Below, one piece after another: positions 19,704-31,140 of a stretch of DNA of 64,000 nt. Below the pieces are notes generated by a model, which was given only the letters and a program-made list of their open reading frames with translations, did not search any database and was not told the origin of the DNA. The translations under genes and the position numbers were made by a program. Every line of letters begins with the position of its first letter. The first letter of the stretch is position 1. Source of the DNA: Phytophthora sp. 'mugwort' (taxonomy: Eukaryota; Oomycota; Peronosporomycetes; Peronosporales; Peronosporaceae). Location: positions 1,488,001 to 1,552,000 of the forward strand of contig JAUCEF010000001.1 in assembly GCA_033558025.1 (NCBI GenBank), read 5' to 3'.

Positions 19704-21972
19704 TTAGTCGTCGAAAAAGTGCAGGCAGAGGTCGTCGGGCTCTACGGCAGTGAGGAACTCGATGGAGAAGCTGCTGCGTTCACGAAATTCGGAAAGATTT
19801 TGTTCATCGTTGATTTCAGCCTTTTCCAATATTAAAGTTGTTGACGAATGTTGCCGAGATATTAGCGATATCTGATAACTGGTAAGCGTGTCAATGGTTT
19901 GAGTGAGCCATCGACGCCGGCTTTTCATCGCAACGTCTTCTTCGTCGCCCTTATCGCGATAAAGCTGAGTCTCCTGCCAAAACAAGTGGCGCGCACGTTC
20001 GAGTGCCTTTAGCGCGATGGATTTCGTCTCCATTTTGCTTTCTCGATTGTCTGCGAGCAGTGCATTTCGCTCTCGTGGAGGTGGAACCAGTGCGCATATT
20101 GCACGGGCTGAAGACTCGAGCAGCTCCGGAGAGTTCGCGACTGAGCATCGTTGACAAAGTTGGCAAAGTAGAAACTGCCCATCAAGCTCCATCACCTGCT
20201 GACGATTAGGCCGCGAATGCGCGAGAATGGCAAAGGATTCGCACAGTGCAATGCGTGCAGAGCCAAAACCACCTTCGTCATCATCATTATCTGCATCGGG
20301 AATTGCGCCAAGTGCGTACAACAACACTTGGAGTCCATTCTGTGCGGCGACTCGAGCTTTGTTCGGTGGGTTTTGGTGACAAAGGCAAGCGAGTGCAGTC
20401 GCTGCAGCCTCTAAGACTCGTGGCTCGCTCACAGCATCGACAAGCAATTGCAGAAGCAGCGTTGATGCGTTGCTATAGCCAATCGTAAGTTGATTAACCG
20501 AAGAATAGGCCAAGTTAGCCAGCCCCATCGCTCCTGCTCGAACAAGCTCTGGACTCCGCTGCAGGTTAGCAGCTGTAAGACAACCAGTTAGTGCTGTGGG
20601 AGCTTCCGTCGCCATTAAGGCGCTTTGATTGACAACGTGATTGTATGCAATGTTCACGAGAAGTTTCGCTGCCTCAGTTTGCACCCCAGCGCTTGAGCTT
20701 TCTCGGACATATCTCACTACGATCGGGAGGAAATAACGACTAGCTGCAATTTGAGACCGCAAAATTTCAGAATCTAAAGCGATAAAAAAAAAACATCGAG
20801 TAAGAGTCTCAACGAGTTGTTCAATGTTGGATGGAGTCACGTACCGTGAGATAAATTCACTAGTGCACTCAGCATATTCTGCTGTACAGCGGTATCCCAA
20901 GGGAAAGGGAGTTTCTCCAGCTTTATGGAGAAATCCTCTTCGTCATCATCAAACCGCTCTTCTCGATTTTGTGGAGGAATACATGGTGTTAAATGCTTCA
21001 CAAGGAAGCGCACAAGGTTTTTCGAAGCTAAAACGCGCTTATTTGGGACGTAACTGGCCAAAGCTCCGCACAAACGAGAAGCTTCCACGAGAACTCGCGC
21101 GTTTTGGGACTTTTCCAGAATTTCGGCCAGCGGGGTGCCCACTCCCGCCTTGATGATCTGCTCCCGGATATCTGACCCACAATTTGATGGCGCAGGTAGC
21201 TCACGAGCCCGTGATTTGGTCCGGTAAATAGCAAGATGAACTAACGCTATGAGAACTGAGCCAGTGACAACATCCCCCATCTTCTGCTGCAGTAAATGTA
21301 CAAGAAATGGAAGCACTCCAGCTTCAGCCACCTGTGGCGCCTGTGACATCGGAAGAAGTGCGAGACTCTGGGCAAAACGAGAGAAAACGTCCTCACTCGG
21401 GTCAATTACATGCACTTGAGTGGGAGAAGCAACGAAGGCATCGTGAGGAATTTCGGGCGGCACAAGGAATCGAGATTGCCAGCGCTTCTGCGCTTCTTTG
21501 TCGTTTTTTTCTCGGTCGAGCGCTGTCTCGAGCGCTTGGAATGTCACCTTCCAGCGTTTTCGTTCCTCCTCCACGGCTGCTTGCTGAGCCAGAATTTGGT
21601 CGCGCTTGGTGCTCTGTAGCATTTGAGAGAGACCATGGATGCGGACCTGTAATCTATTGCCGCCACAACAGAAGCACGACGTGATAAGTGATGAAAATGA
21701 ACAAGGCTGGCGACCGTTTATGACTCGTACTTATGGACTTGTGATTCGAGATCTCGGATCTGTGTTAGTGCGCGCTTTTCCCGCAAATCTTTCTCATGTT
21801 GAAGCTCTAAGAGTTGTCGAGAGAGTGTCAGTTCCTTTGGTGTTGGTACCAGCGGATACTCCTGTCTCGCATAAAGATGAACAAGTTACCAGAAGCGAAT
21901 GGCGGTAAGAAAGCCAGTGCAATGTAGTGAACATACCGCATCTTCTGGTTCGACTAGAGCTCTCCCTGGCAT
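19704..21972 (-). CDS. ARM-repeat protein with N-terminal coiled coil, four exons
   Basis: Exons on the minus strand: 21937-21972, 21731-21861, 20845-21653, 19704-20773. Introns of 75, 77 and 71 bp have donors GTATGT, GTACGA and GTACGT and acceptors CAG, TAG and TAG. The spliced length is 2,046 bp, exactly 682 codons including the stop, so the frame is intact (681 aa). The first exon gives only 12 residues (MPGRALVEPEDA). Residues of about 20-110 are a coiled coil (LSRQLLELQHEKDLREKR; QQAAVEEERKRWK). From about 120 to 560 several ARM/HEAT-type helical repeats follow (VRESSSAGVQTEAAKLLVNI; LEAAATALACLCHQNPPNKA). The tail is acidic and hydrophilic. ARM repeats bind protein partners; the specific role is unknown. 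The ATG is the only Met in its exon frame. Confidence 0.8.
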
Positions 21973-22806
21973 GGGTAAACGCAGATGTGCGAGCGAACGA
22001 CGACAATACAGGGAGGAAGTCACTGAAATATACTCATAGTATTCACTTGAAACGGTTGAGCTTTTGAATAACTGTTGGCCAATGGTATATTATCGTTGGA
22101 ACAGAATAATTGTATTATAGTTGAAACAGTAGACTACAGACTGTGTACGACAAAGCCCTCGTTCATGCTCGTTATGACCATTATAATTGATCTGGCGCCA
22201 TCAATACGACAAATACTAACGTTTTTTATGATTAGATTCGAAGATGAACTTGCCTTTCAACCCTCCTAAGAGCACGGTCTGCTGCTTGTCGTGTGCATGC
22301 TGCCATGATGCAACTTAGTCGCCGCCGCTCTTCATTAAGCCTCTCTTCTTGATTTTGTAGCATAGTTCGCTCCCTCGGATGTCGTTAATACCGTCCTTTA
22401 GGCAATTCGAGACCGCGCGACGTGTACTCTAGAAAGAGTTTGGAACACAGATCGGTAGAAGCCTTTCTGTAGAGTTTGCTAGTAATTTAGAGCAACAACG
22501 AGTGAGTTAGTGCTTAACAAGACCTAAATCAAACGAATAACGCGTACTTACTACGCTCTCCAACCAGCTTTTGACGCTTTTTCCAGTTGTCGAAAGGATC
22601 CGATCGCTCGTCAGTGTCAGTTCTAGTATGCTCACGGTACGCGTATCTACGCTTTGAACTTCCAACGAAAAGTCCTTGCCCAAGCGAAGTGTAATAAGGG
22701 CATGAAAGGTAACATAGCTTCGAAAGGAGAGGATTCGCGCTTGGCGGTATCGAATTGGGAGTTAAAAGTCCAGATTATCCTAAAAAGAGTTGAGAGGGAG
22801 TGCAGG
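21973..22806. other. no gene recognised
   Basis: This would contain the promoter and 5' UTR of the ARM-repeat gene. Short open frames (for example 22075-22269) show no family resemblance. Confidence 0.35.
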
Positions 22807-24590
22807 TTAGTTTGCCATCACTATGTGCATTTTCTCATCGAAAGACACTTCACTACCCTCCAGATTAAGCACGGAATAGCGCTGCCGTTTGTCATTCACA
22901 GTTCGGTCTGAACCAATCTGACACGACACTTCTGCTAAGGATCGTGCAAAATTTAAGCGAAAAATGAGGGACATATCCCACCTTTTGTGTTTTTTTTCGT
23001 CGCTGGTGTGGATCTGAGTTGGCATAGGGACAAAAAGCAACAGGAAATGTAATAGAGCCCATCGGCTGTGACCCGCAGCATTTACTTCAATAAGGAAAAC
23101 ACCTGCTCTTGATGCTCTTCGATGTGCACAATGACTCGTTCACCACTAATCCGACGGACACCAAAGAAAACAGTACTTGACCATCGGCGAACGACCAATC
23201 CTCTATGTAAATGTACTGGCTTGGCTTTGGGTGGAAACGTGCACCACGGTGCGGAGCTGTCATCAGCAGGAGCTGATGGGTGATGCACCACCATTGCTGT
23301 TCTCCTCACATACTCGTTTTGGTTGGATTCATCGTGCTCGTTGGCACAGAGATACACGAGTCCCGTTGTCTCTGAAAAACAGTTTCTTCCCGTCAAACCC
23401 AGTCACGACAAACTCAGCGTCCAGGATACGTAGCTTCTTTGACGAAATCTGTTTTGCCAAGCCTCGTTCAGCTCCAATCTCCTGAAAACACCGTTGATTA
23501 TCACGGTTCAAAGTTTCCGTCTTATGCAACATCCGCTGGCATTGCTCTCGAATGGTCGCGTCTCGAGGAATATTCAACATCAGGGTATTTAGATCAATTT
23601 ACCCGACCTCATAACCTCGAAACACAAAAATTAAAGCGTACATTGAACCTTGAAGACCGTCCAGCTCGCTCTGAAGCCTTGTAATTACCTTAAACAGAGT
23701 GGCGAAATCACTGCTCTGGATCGCGTTTCACAAGTCAGATCCCTCCTAAAACGCTGCTAAACTCAAATTATTTGTAACCGATCGTACTCCAACTTCCCGT
23801 TGATTCATTTTCGCCTTGAATTCCTTCACGAACAGCATATTAGTTGATCGATACCAGCCCTTCTCCTCACTGGACCGACAGACGTAGTAGGTTTTCCAGT
23901 GTCTCCTTTGCTCTCTTTATCAACATTTGAAACAGGGTGACAGTAGACGCAGTCGAATCTTGATGTTGAAGAATAGATTTTCTTCCCATTCGCTTTGCTT
24001 CAACGTGATTACAAATGGCTTCTAGACGTGCAATTTTAGTTCCCGCTTTCCACATTCGAGGTTATGTTTCTTTGGCCGTGATCTGCGACGAACAGCGTAA
24101 TTCTACTAAAGAATTCTTTGTAGTGTTTCCCGGGTCGGAAGATCCAAAAGTTGAAACACGCGGCGATGCGGGGGCTTAACCCGCACGGAACTGTAGCCAG
24201 GTGTATTGATGGATGGAAATGAAAAGTGAGGTCGGGGTTTGATGGAAATCAACCCGACGCTCGTCGTCTACTTGACCAACTGTGTCCAGGAGCGTCCTCG
24301 CGCGGTTGATGCAAGAGAGACGGAGAAACAGCATGTCTGGGGCATCGACATCCTGCAATGTACAATATGAAAGTCTGACATACAAAGTTCCTCTTACAGC
24401 CCGGGTCAGGCACTGACAGCCAGACAGGGAGAACATGCACACCCATTGCCGTCAGCCTGGGGCCGAACGACACATCTGGGTCTTCTGTGATGACAGATCG
24501 ATCTTACCAAGGTCAGGCGACCTTGAAGTTGCCTTGGCAGGCCTGCTAGTGGTGATCCCGAGCTGAATACCAGGGAACCACTACACACAT
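22807..24590 (-). pseudogene. unresolved multi-exon gene, at least one frame break
   Basis: Several coding-like minus-strand blocks lie in order. 24440-24180 has DAPDMLFLRLSCINRARTLL between a plausible acceptor (TTGCAG) and a donor. 24055-23867 is helical (KIARLEAICNHVEAKRMGRK). 23580-23329 has MLHKTETLNRDNQRCFQEIG and EFVVTGFDGKKLFFRD. 23396-23082 has TTGLVYLCANEHDESNQNEY and RGLVVRRWSSTVFFGVRRIS. 23040-22807 is a final block (SLAEVSCQIGSDRTVNDKRQ). The blocks at 23580 and 23396 would join smoothly except for one missing base near 23365. I do not recognise the family. It is either a pseudogene or a gene with a sequencing error; exon limits are not settled. Confidence 0.4.
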
Positions 24591-25305
24591 CAAGTGTTTA
24601 CCACACTGCAAGCTGGTCAAACCGAGCTGCACAAACAGCTTGAGCTCACCACGCTTGCATGAAGTGTTTATTGCGCTGCTCTGCGATCGCACCTGCCATC
24701 CCACATATACTACAGTTCACTGTGGGGATTTTCATGGTTCCTGTCCAGCACGAACGCCAGGACGTTTTTGCTCTGTATCGCGAGCCTCCTGACCAATGGT
24801 ATTGTAATGGTGGATCAGAGACTTGGGTCCTCCTCCACCGTTGCTACGATATGTATGCACGGACGGGATGACTGCATCTGGCCTTTCACATGGACGCTTC
24901 TACAGCATATCGACGTACGTCTACGCGAAATACGAGATCGCCGCTGACAAGTGCATCGCAATCACTGAGCAATTTAGCTGCGGAACGGACGAGTAGAGGC
25001 CGATCGATTGCTCTGCTACGCCCTTCTTCTCCTTCGAAAAGTCGATGTGAGGATGGATGGGCAGCATCCGACACTGAAGCTCCAGCAATACCAACGCGCA
25101 CAATGGCTTGAAAAGATGAAAGCTGTTTTTTTTTAGTTCAAAAGAGATCACTGAGAGGAGATGGTGACTTTAACTGAGTGCTTCGAGAGCTTCAGGAGCA
25201 TCGAGAAGTGTAAATGCCAAGTAAGGACATCACTATTAATAACCTACGGCTCGGAGTCCGATCCTTAATGTAAGTTTAAAATAATACATGTGACAAGCAC
25301 GAACT
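24591..25305. other. no confident gene; Ser/Arg-rich open frame 24890-25111 (+)
   Basis: An ATG at 24890 opens a 73-codon frame rich in Ser, Thr and Arg (MDASTAYRRTSTRNTRSPLT). It may be an N-terminal exon of a gene to its right, but I could not link it to one. Otherwise nothing is recognised. Confidence 0.25.
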
Positions 25306-25388
25306 ATGAAATCCAGCATGTAGCCATGTTCACGACCATATCGATGTACGAAATCAAACATGTAGCCATGTTCACGACCATAACCAGC
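25306..25388. repeat. 42-bp tandem repeat, two copies
   Basis: CATGTAGCCATGTTCACGAC starts at 25317 and again at 25359, each preceded by GAAATC and followed by CATA. The two units are nearly identical over about 30 bp. They lie just upstream of the START-like relic. Confidence 0.75.
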
Positions 25389-25416
25389 GATTACGGCAAG
25401 CTCATGAAGGCCCGCC

Positions 25417-26529
25417 ATGGCGGCAAACACGGACCAGCACTCTTTTTCTTTCATGCGCAAACCACGTCACCGAAACTCGACACGAGACCGCGAGAAAGCG
25501 GAGCTCTCCACGCTGAAAAGCCTCATCCCTGAGCTGGAAGCCTATCTAGCACTGCTTCTTCGTGAAGAACAATCACAGAGGGACCCGCGGACAGCGTGGC
25601 GATGCTTCTCTGAACGTCAAGTACGTGCCCGGCAAGCCGCCGAGCGCACCAATCGAGCTCTGAACGGCCGAGTACAGAGCAATGCCGACTGGATTCAGCG
25701 TCTGTGGGAGCTACTGCACGAGAGACGACAGGCTGCAGTGGCCTCCAGCGTGAGATGGCTCGCAGAGCTGCAGCAGAAGGTGGAGGACGACCAGGTACTG
25801 AATCAACTTAAGCAACTAGCAGAGGCTGCTGTGCCGCAATTGCCGGGCGTGTTTGCAGCGAATGGTATTCGATTCCGGAGTGGAGGAGGCGAGGAAAGAG
25901 ATCTGTGGTCTCATGTGCAGAGCGGAGACTTTCAAGCGACTTTGGTTTGTGTGCGACGTGTTCCGTTTGATGTGCACTCGGCGTCAGCTGCTACTTGGAC
26001 AACCCTCTCGTGTCCGGACAGAAGATTTGCGTCGGGAAAGGCCTCCGGGCATGACGTGACTCCAATTGCTCGGGCCTAGAACGATCACCGAACGTCTGCA
26101 CAATGAAGTTCCAGGGAGGCGCTCGAGAGGAATCCGGAGAACTCACGCCTCTAAAACAATTACCACGCGGTTGTCCGTCGAGCGGAACTCGCAGAGCTCG
26201 AGAACACTAATGTGTTTGTGTGGCAATCCTTCTTCAGGCTCGCCAACGGGGGCATCAAACACCACGATACAATGTGGTTGGCGGTTGCACGATGTCCGTC
26301 TGGTGCTTTTGAGTCAGTTATCACGGTGGTCTGTCAATCACAAGCTGAAATGGTGGATCAAGAGAATGGTGCAAGAAGCTTACCGGTCTCGATCATGCCA
26401 GCCATCGATACATGCGTCGAAAGTATCCTCTCGAGTGCCGATAGAATTTGGATTGAGGAAAGTTTGAGCAGATCCTTCAGCCCAAGCCACGGTGGCGAGA
26501 AAAACTTGGTACAGACCATCGACGTCTAG
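25417..26529 (+). pseudogene. START-like protein of the oomycete M96-type family, frameshifted
   Basis: The first frame (ATG 25417) gives a basic, bZIP-like helical N-terminus (RHRNSTRDREKAELSTLKSL, then LEAYLALLLREEQSQRD) and a helical middle (WELLHERRQAAVASSVRWLA). This matches the usual build of a large oomycete family whose C-terminal half is START-like, some members of which were described as M96 mating-specific proteins. The frame drifts near 25930-26070. The C-terminal half continues in other frames, with VWQSFFRLANGGIKHHDTM and SADRIWIEESLSRSF near its end. At least two indels make it a pseudogene. The natural ligand of the family is unknown to me. Confidence 0.5.
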
Positions 26530-26678
26530 ACGTCAAACTCATCAGGTACGTTAGTTCTACACAGCAAAAGAAAGTCTAAGAAAAAAAGCACTTGTATAAA
26601 TCACAAAAAAGGTTACGGATAAATCTCGTATTTTTCTCAGCTTCTCTTGCTCTCGTCCGGTGTTTCTCCCGAGTAGCC

Positions 26679-27233
26679 TTAGATCGTGACATTGGGGTTC
26701 ACCTTCACCGCGTCCAGCAGCTCCTGCGCCGTGCGCAAATGAACATTGGGAAAGTGCTCGGCTCCGTCGCGTTTGACCTTCTCATGATTAAGCGTGCATT
26801 TCCCCGATGGTACTAGCATCTTGGACTCGGCCAGCATCGATTCCTTCTTTTCCAGCGTCTCCTTGATCTCGCGGACCGATTCGAAGGACACTTTGAGGTC
26901 GGACACCCCACCACTCGTCTTCACCAGCTCTGCCAGTTGCACCCACCTCGTTTCCATGGCTTGGACGTAAGAGTACGGGCGCCACTTGTTCTTGCCTTTC
27001 AAAAGCTCCGCGATCGCTTTGGTCACGTCGCGTACACTGGTCGTCGAGCAGACGTTGCCCGTGCCCGGGATGGTCATGGTACGCGCCTCTAGATCGAGCG
27101 GGTGGAATGGGCCAGGATTGGGGTGATTCCGGTTGGCGTTCGGGACGACGTAGTCCATGATCCATCCAAGTGAAATGAATGTCTGTTGATTCGATGTATC
27201 GGGAACCTGTGGTGGGCTCTCAAGGCGTGCCAA
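26679..27233 (-). pseudogene. NmrA-like NAD(P)-binding protein, N-terminal half missing
   Basis: The product resembles the C-terminal half of NmrA/isoflavone-reductase-like proteins: LGWIMDYVVPNANRN, then DLEARTMTIPGTGNVCSTTS, VRDVTKAIAELLKGKNKWRP and YSYVQAMETRWVQLAELVKT. In the family this half follows a Rossmann fold with a GxxGxxG dinucleotide loop, and no such loop is found upstream (27234-27460). The only in-frame ATG is at 27158, inside the domain. The coding sequence is otherwise open to its stop at 26679. The likely explanation is a 5' deletion; a very distant exon is not excluded. Confidence 0.6.
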
Positions 27234-28654
27234 ACGGGGAGGTGGACGCTTATGCCCGTCTAGCGACCTTTGTCGCTGCAGTTTGAGTGGACGAGGAGGG
27301 AAGGTGGGGGCGGCTACTGAAGCAAAACGCGAGCAAAATAAATATTGGTGAATGACGACAAAACTGAATCATTGGGCGAACCTGGGGCCATTGAGGGATG
27401 ATGAAGATTCCCTCGCGACTTCATGTGAAATAGCCTGAAAGCCTAGAGAAGGGAAGAGTGGCGGCGCCTTTTCTCTTTTTTTCTCTTAAGCATTCGAGGA
27501 AGTCGATTTACGGTAGTGAAAACACCGCGTCGATGCCTTCGTGTAACCACCTGCGACTTGGTCTGTCCTCTGCTAATATTAGTAAAGTTCGTTCTATTAT
27601 TGAGTCAGTAGATGATCGGAAGGTAATTGAAGTCATCGAAGGCACTACAGTGGGAATACGCTTTAACTCAATAACCTGATGCATTCGATAATAATTGAAA
27701 CATTTGAAACTGTTGAAATTGCCTGTCAGAACCAGTATTTTCTATATTTAAAATCAATCAGAATGTGTCGAGACTGAAATACCGACTTCCCTGGCTTGTA
27801 GTGGTCGCCTGCATATAACGGTCAGCCAATCATTGCTTCGATGTGTGCATTTCAGAATCCCTCGCCACGTAACGGTCAATAAAAATATCGGTTTTTATCG
27901 GTTTATATTAGTACTACGGACAGCTTGAAGACGAGCATGACGTTGTGGCTGCCGATCTGATTGGATTGCTGCAGCGCCAATGTGCTCTACACAGGAAGAT
28001 ACGTGAAGTTGAGTCTGATGATGACATGGACGCATAAAAGTAGCATGACCTTTCACGACATTTCGTACTTTGTCGAAGGTACTATGTACCCAACTGTACA
28101 TGGATTTTTGGGTACCCTCAACATGAGTGACCACTATAAGCCAGGGAAGTCGGTAAAACTGTACTGGCAAAGCCAGCGCTATTAGACACGCACTGTTCGT
28201 CTTCTTTGTAGCGGTTTGCATGGAGGATCGATCAAGCGAGGAAGTACACGTACATATTTACTGCCTTGTTAAACTGCGAAGAATCGATGACTCCCATCCA
28301 TTTACGCAACTCGACTCATACATCGCCATCTACACTCGAGTATGCCAATTGCTTCGCACTGTTAACGACCGACACAGCAGATAGCTCCTGTATCCACACT
28401 TAATTAAGTAATCCGGTGTGCTTGGTGCTAGCAGCCGCTCAGCCACAACCACCCGTAAACTTACCCTTTACTAGGCGCAATTCCATAGTTAAGAGTAAAA
28501 TTGTAGCGTACCGCATAGACACGCATATTCTGTCAAAGCCTATCCATCGCCCGCCGGCACGGCACAGCGTGCTGCAGGCCCCGATGCAGACAAGTTAACG
28601 TTGTTCATTGCATTTCATGCCCGCTATTTACCAAGTAGCAAGTTAGTCTCCAAT
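27234..28654. other. no confident gene; short open frame 27961-28185 (+)
   Basis: The plus-strand stretch 27961-28185 reads FHDISYFVEGTMYPTVHGFL and DHYKPGKSVKLYWQSQRY to a stop. It looks coding-like and could be the last exon of an old gene, but the family is not recognised. The rest is AT-rich with no gene. The segment before 28655 would hold the promoter of the kinase gene. Confidence 0.3.
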
Positions 28655-30769
28655 ATGCCCCACACGCAGTCGACGTCGCGACGTTGGGACCCGTGGACGT
28701 CCAGTCAGAAACAGCGTCGACTTAAACGACGTCAACCAGGGACTCTGGGGCTGCTCACACCCGACCGCATCGGGGACCACCTTGTGGCTCGTTGCATGGC
28801 ACTCGACGACTTCCGCACTCGAAATCTGACCAATGGGTGGATCCCGGCAGCGTTCACCGGCACCCGGACGAGTTTCGGGTCACGCCACGTCTTGCAGGGC
28901 ATCGTCAAAGCTGTGAACGACCAGGTGGAAGCCATCGTCGCATACGAAGACGAGTCCAATGCGCTCGTCCAGTTGGCACAGACTGGGTACATTGTACAGC
29001 AGATATCACGACTTAACCGGTTGTTGGACGTCGCTCTTGCGGCCTACGGCATCTCGGAACCTCGGGGTCAGCTCAAGTGGCAAATTGTGTTCGAGCAAGA
29101 GCGACAGGAGCGACTGGCGAGATTCCAGCAACTTGTGGCGAATAAAAAGCTTTTGCTGCAGACATTGGGCGACGCACAGCAGCAACTTAAGCTGGTCACG
29201 TTGCTGGGGTACGATTTCCAGAAACACGGCGACGACTTGTACACAGACTTGGAGTATAACGTGATTGTCGACGTCTATGAAGCGTGCACCAAACTCTCGG
29301 GTCTCGTCGTCGTGACAATCCCTGACTGGTTTGTACCGGAGCACGAAACCCGACAGAATTTGTGGCAGGGCACTCCAGTCGATGTGGAGCGTCTACTGAA
29401 GCCGAGTGAAGAGTTTTGTATTCGTCAGGTCTCGACCTGGTGGGACCTGCACCATCCTCACGTAATGAAGCTGTTTGGCGCGTGTCATGTCGGGAAATCT
29501 TTTGTTTTGGTGCGTGAGAGCGCTCAGTGTGGGAAGAAATCAGCCTCATCACTGTCGAGTCGAGATGTGCTGCTTGGAACTGCTCACATACTTCAGTTAC
29601 GACACGGGAAGCGGACAAATCTGAAATTTGAGCGTTTACTCTTTACGAAGAAGGACAACAAGGTTTGCGCCGACAGTCTCAATGATGTATCGTTCGTGTT
29701 GAAGCAACTCCAGCACCACAAGTCCATGCACTGGCACTTCTGGAATCGAAACGTACATCAACCACCCCAGGATGGACCTGAGATCATGAAGTACACTCAA
29801 AGCTTCGTTCATCCGAATGCCGGGCTGTTCGAGGCGACTAAGCACCGCAGCAGCTACGACAGCAACCTGCTACAGGCAATCGAGCAGACAGCGTCACGTA
29901 TCGTGGGACTAACTGATGGCACTGCTGTACCAAAGTGGTTCATTTCACGTTACGAAGTCCAAGTCGGCAGTCAGATCAGTGCCGGATCCTTTGGCGCTGT
30001 CTATCGTGGCCAATGGCTCCACGCTACAGTCGCTATCAAGTGTTTATTCCGAAGCGACCGAAAACTTTTCTTGCGTGAAGCCGACATTTGGTTTACTCTG
30101 AACCATCCGAACATCGTGAAACTCTATGGAGCATGTCACGTGGGGAAGACAGCCACGACTCGCAATTTTAGTCTTGAAACCCCAACAAATCCAACCGATC
30201 GAAGACCATTTTTCGTGTGTGAGTATGCCAGTCAAGGCACTCTTCAGGAATATCTAAAGAAATCTGCCTACAAGTCTCGCTCCGACGTCTGGAGATGCTT
30301 GTGCGAAGCTGCTCGAGGTCTGCAGCACCTGCATGAACGTGGTATCATCCATGGCGATCTCAAGGGGAATAACATTCTCGTGGGCTCCGATCATCACGTC
30401 AAGTTGACTGACTTTGGACTCAGTGCCTTTGCCAAGAAGCTTAAGTGGACAGACAGTATTGGAACGATCGGTGCCATCAGATGGAAAGCACCAGAGCGTC
30501 TAGCAGGCTGTGACCGAGGACCTTCCTTCGCTTCCGACATGTATTCCTTCGGTATGTGCATCATTGAGGCTGTGACCGGCACTTTCCCGTGGCGTGAAAC
30601 CATGAACGAAGATTTCGTCATATCGGACGTCGTCCAAGGTAAATTACCACCTCGCCCGGACGTCTTCAACAACGAGCAGTGGGATCTCATAGCGCGCATG
30701 TGTTGCTTTGACCCTGCTGACCGACTCACCGTCTCCGCTGTCGTTGCACTGCTCGGCTCACTCTGTTGA
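28655..30769 (+). CDS. TKL-type protein kinase with a degenerate kinase-like segment in front
   Basis: Single exon; the ATG at 28655 is the first in-frame Met (704 aa). The C-terminal kinase domain (about residues 430-700) is complete: Gly loop GSQISAGSFGAVYRG, VAIK lysine, catalytic HGDLKGNNILV (HGD in place of HRD, as in several TKL kinases), DFGLS, KAPERL for APE and SDMYSFGMCIIE. It should phosphorylate Ser/Thr. At about residues 255-345 a second kinase-like stretch occurs: HPHVMKLFGACHVGKSFVLV closely mirrors HPNIVKLYGACHVGK of the real domain, and LRHGKRTNLKFERLLF sits where HGDLKGNN would be, but without the catalytic Asp. No membrane segment or signal peptide is seen. No introns, and no frame damage. 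Confidence 0.88.
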   Translation: MPHTQSTSRRWDPWTSSQKQRRLKRRQPGTLGLLTPDRIGDHLVARCMALDDFRTRNLTNGWIPAAFTGTRTSFGSRHVLQGIVKAVNDQVEAIVAYEDESNALVQLAQTGYIVQQISRLNRLLDVALAAYGISEPRGQLKWQIVFEQERQERLARFQQLVANKKLLLQTLGDAQQQLKLVTLLGYDFQKHGDDLYTDLEYNVIVDVYEACTKLSGLVVVTIPDWFVPEHETRQNLWQGTPVDVERLLKPSEEFCIRQVSTWWDLHHPHVMKLFGACHVGKSFVLVRESAQCGKKSASSLSSRDVLLGTAHILQLRHGKRTNLKFERLLFTKKDNKVCADSLNDVSFVLKQLQHHKSMHWHFWNRNVHQPPQDGPEIMKYTQSFVHPNAGLFEATKHRSSYDSNLLQAIEQTASRIVGLTDGTAVPKWFISRYEVQVGSQISAGSFGAVYRGQWLHATVAIKCLFRSDRKLFLREADIWFTLNHPNIVKLYGACHVGKTATTRNFSLETPTNPTDRRPFFVCEYASQGTLQEYLKKSAYKSRSDVWRCLCEAARGLQHLHERGIIHGDLKGNNILVGSDHHVKLTDFGLSAFAKKLKWTDSIGTIGAIRWKAPERLAGCDRGPSFASDMYSFGMCIIEAVTGTFPWRETMNEDFVISDVVQGKLPPRPDVFNNEQWDLIARMCCFDPADRLTVSAVVALLGSLC

Positions 30770-31140
30770 ACAAACCCCGTATTTGGAAGGAGCAAAACAC
30801 TCCAAACTGGTAATGCAAAAGCGTCATATTTATTCAAAGAAAATCGACCCACGCGTCACGAGGCATCTCCAAAACGCCGCACTATCTAAAGAGAAGAAGA
30901 AGCAAAGGTAAAGATACGAGACGTGAAGCAGTTGATCGCCTGTTGGAGTACCACACCAACAAAAATACCAGTACCCCCACTCATTAATCATTACATCGGC
31001 ATCACACGCTTCTCATTCTTTTTCGTGCGGCCACACTCCAAGCCTCAAAACTCAGTCAGTCTTGACGCGTTTCACATCATCATCTCCATCACTATCACTC
31101 TCATCCTACAAAAACACACACAAGTATCAATAAATCAAGA
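30770..31140. other. convergent 3' regions of the kinase and PCF11 genes
   Basis: A 371-bp spacer between two stops facing each other. It is A-rich with AATAAA-like stretches (CAATAAATC near 31130) and has no gene. Confidence 0.5.

Noticed and set aside
28732..29618. Minus-strand frames opposite the kinase N-terminal half
   Set aside because: Arg/Ser-rich shadows of the kinase gene.
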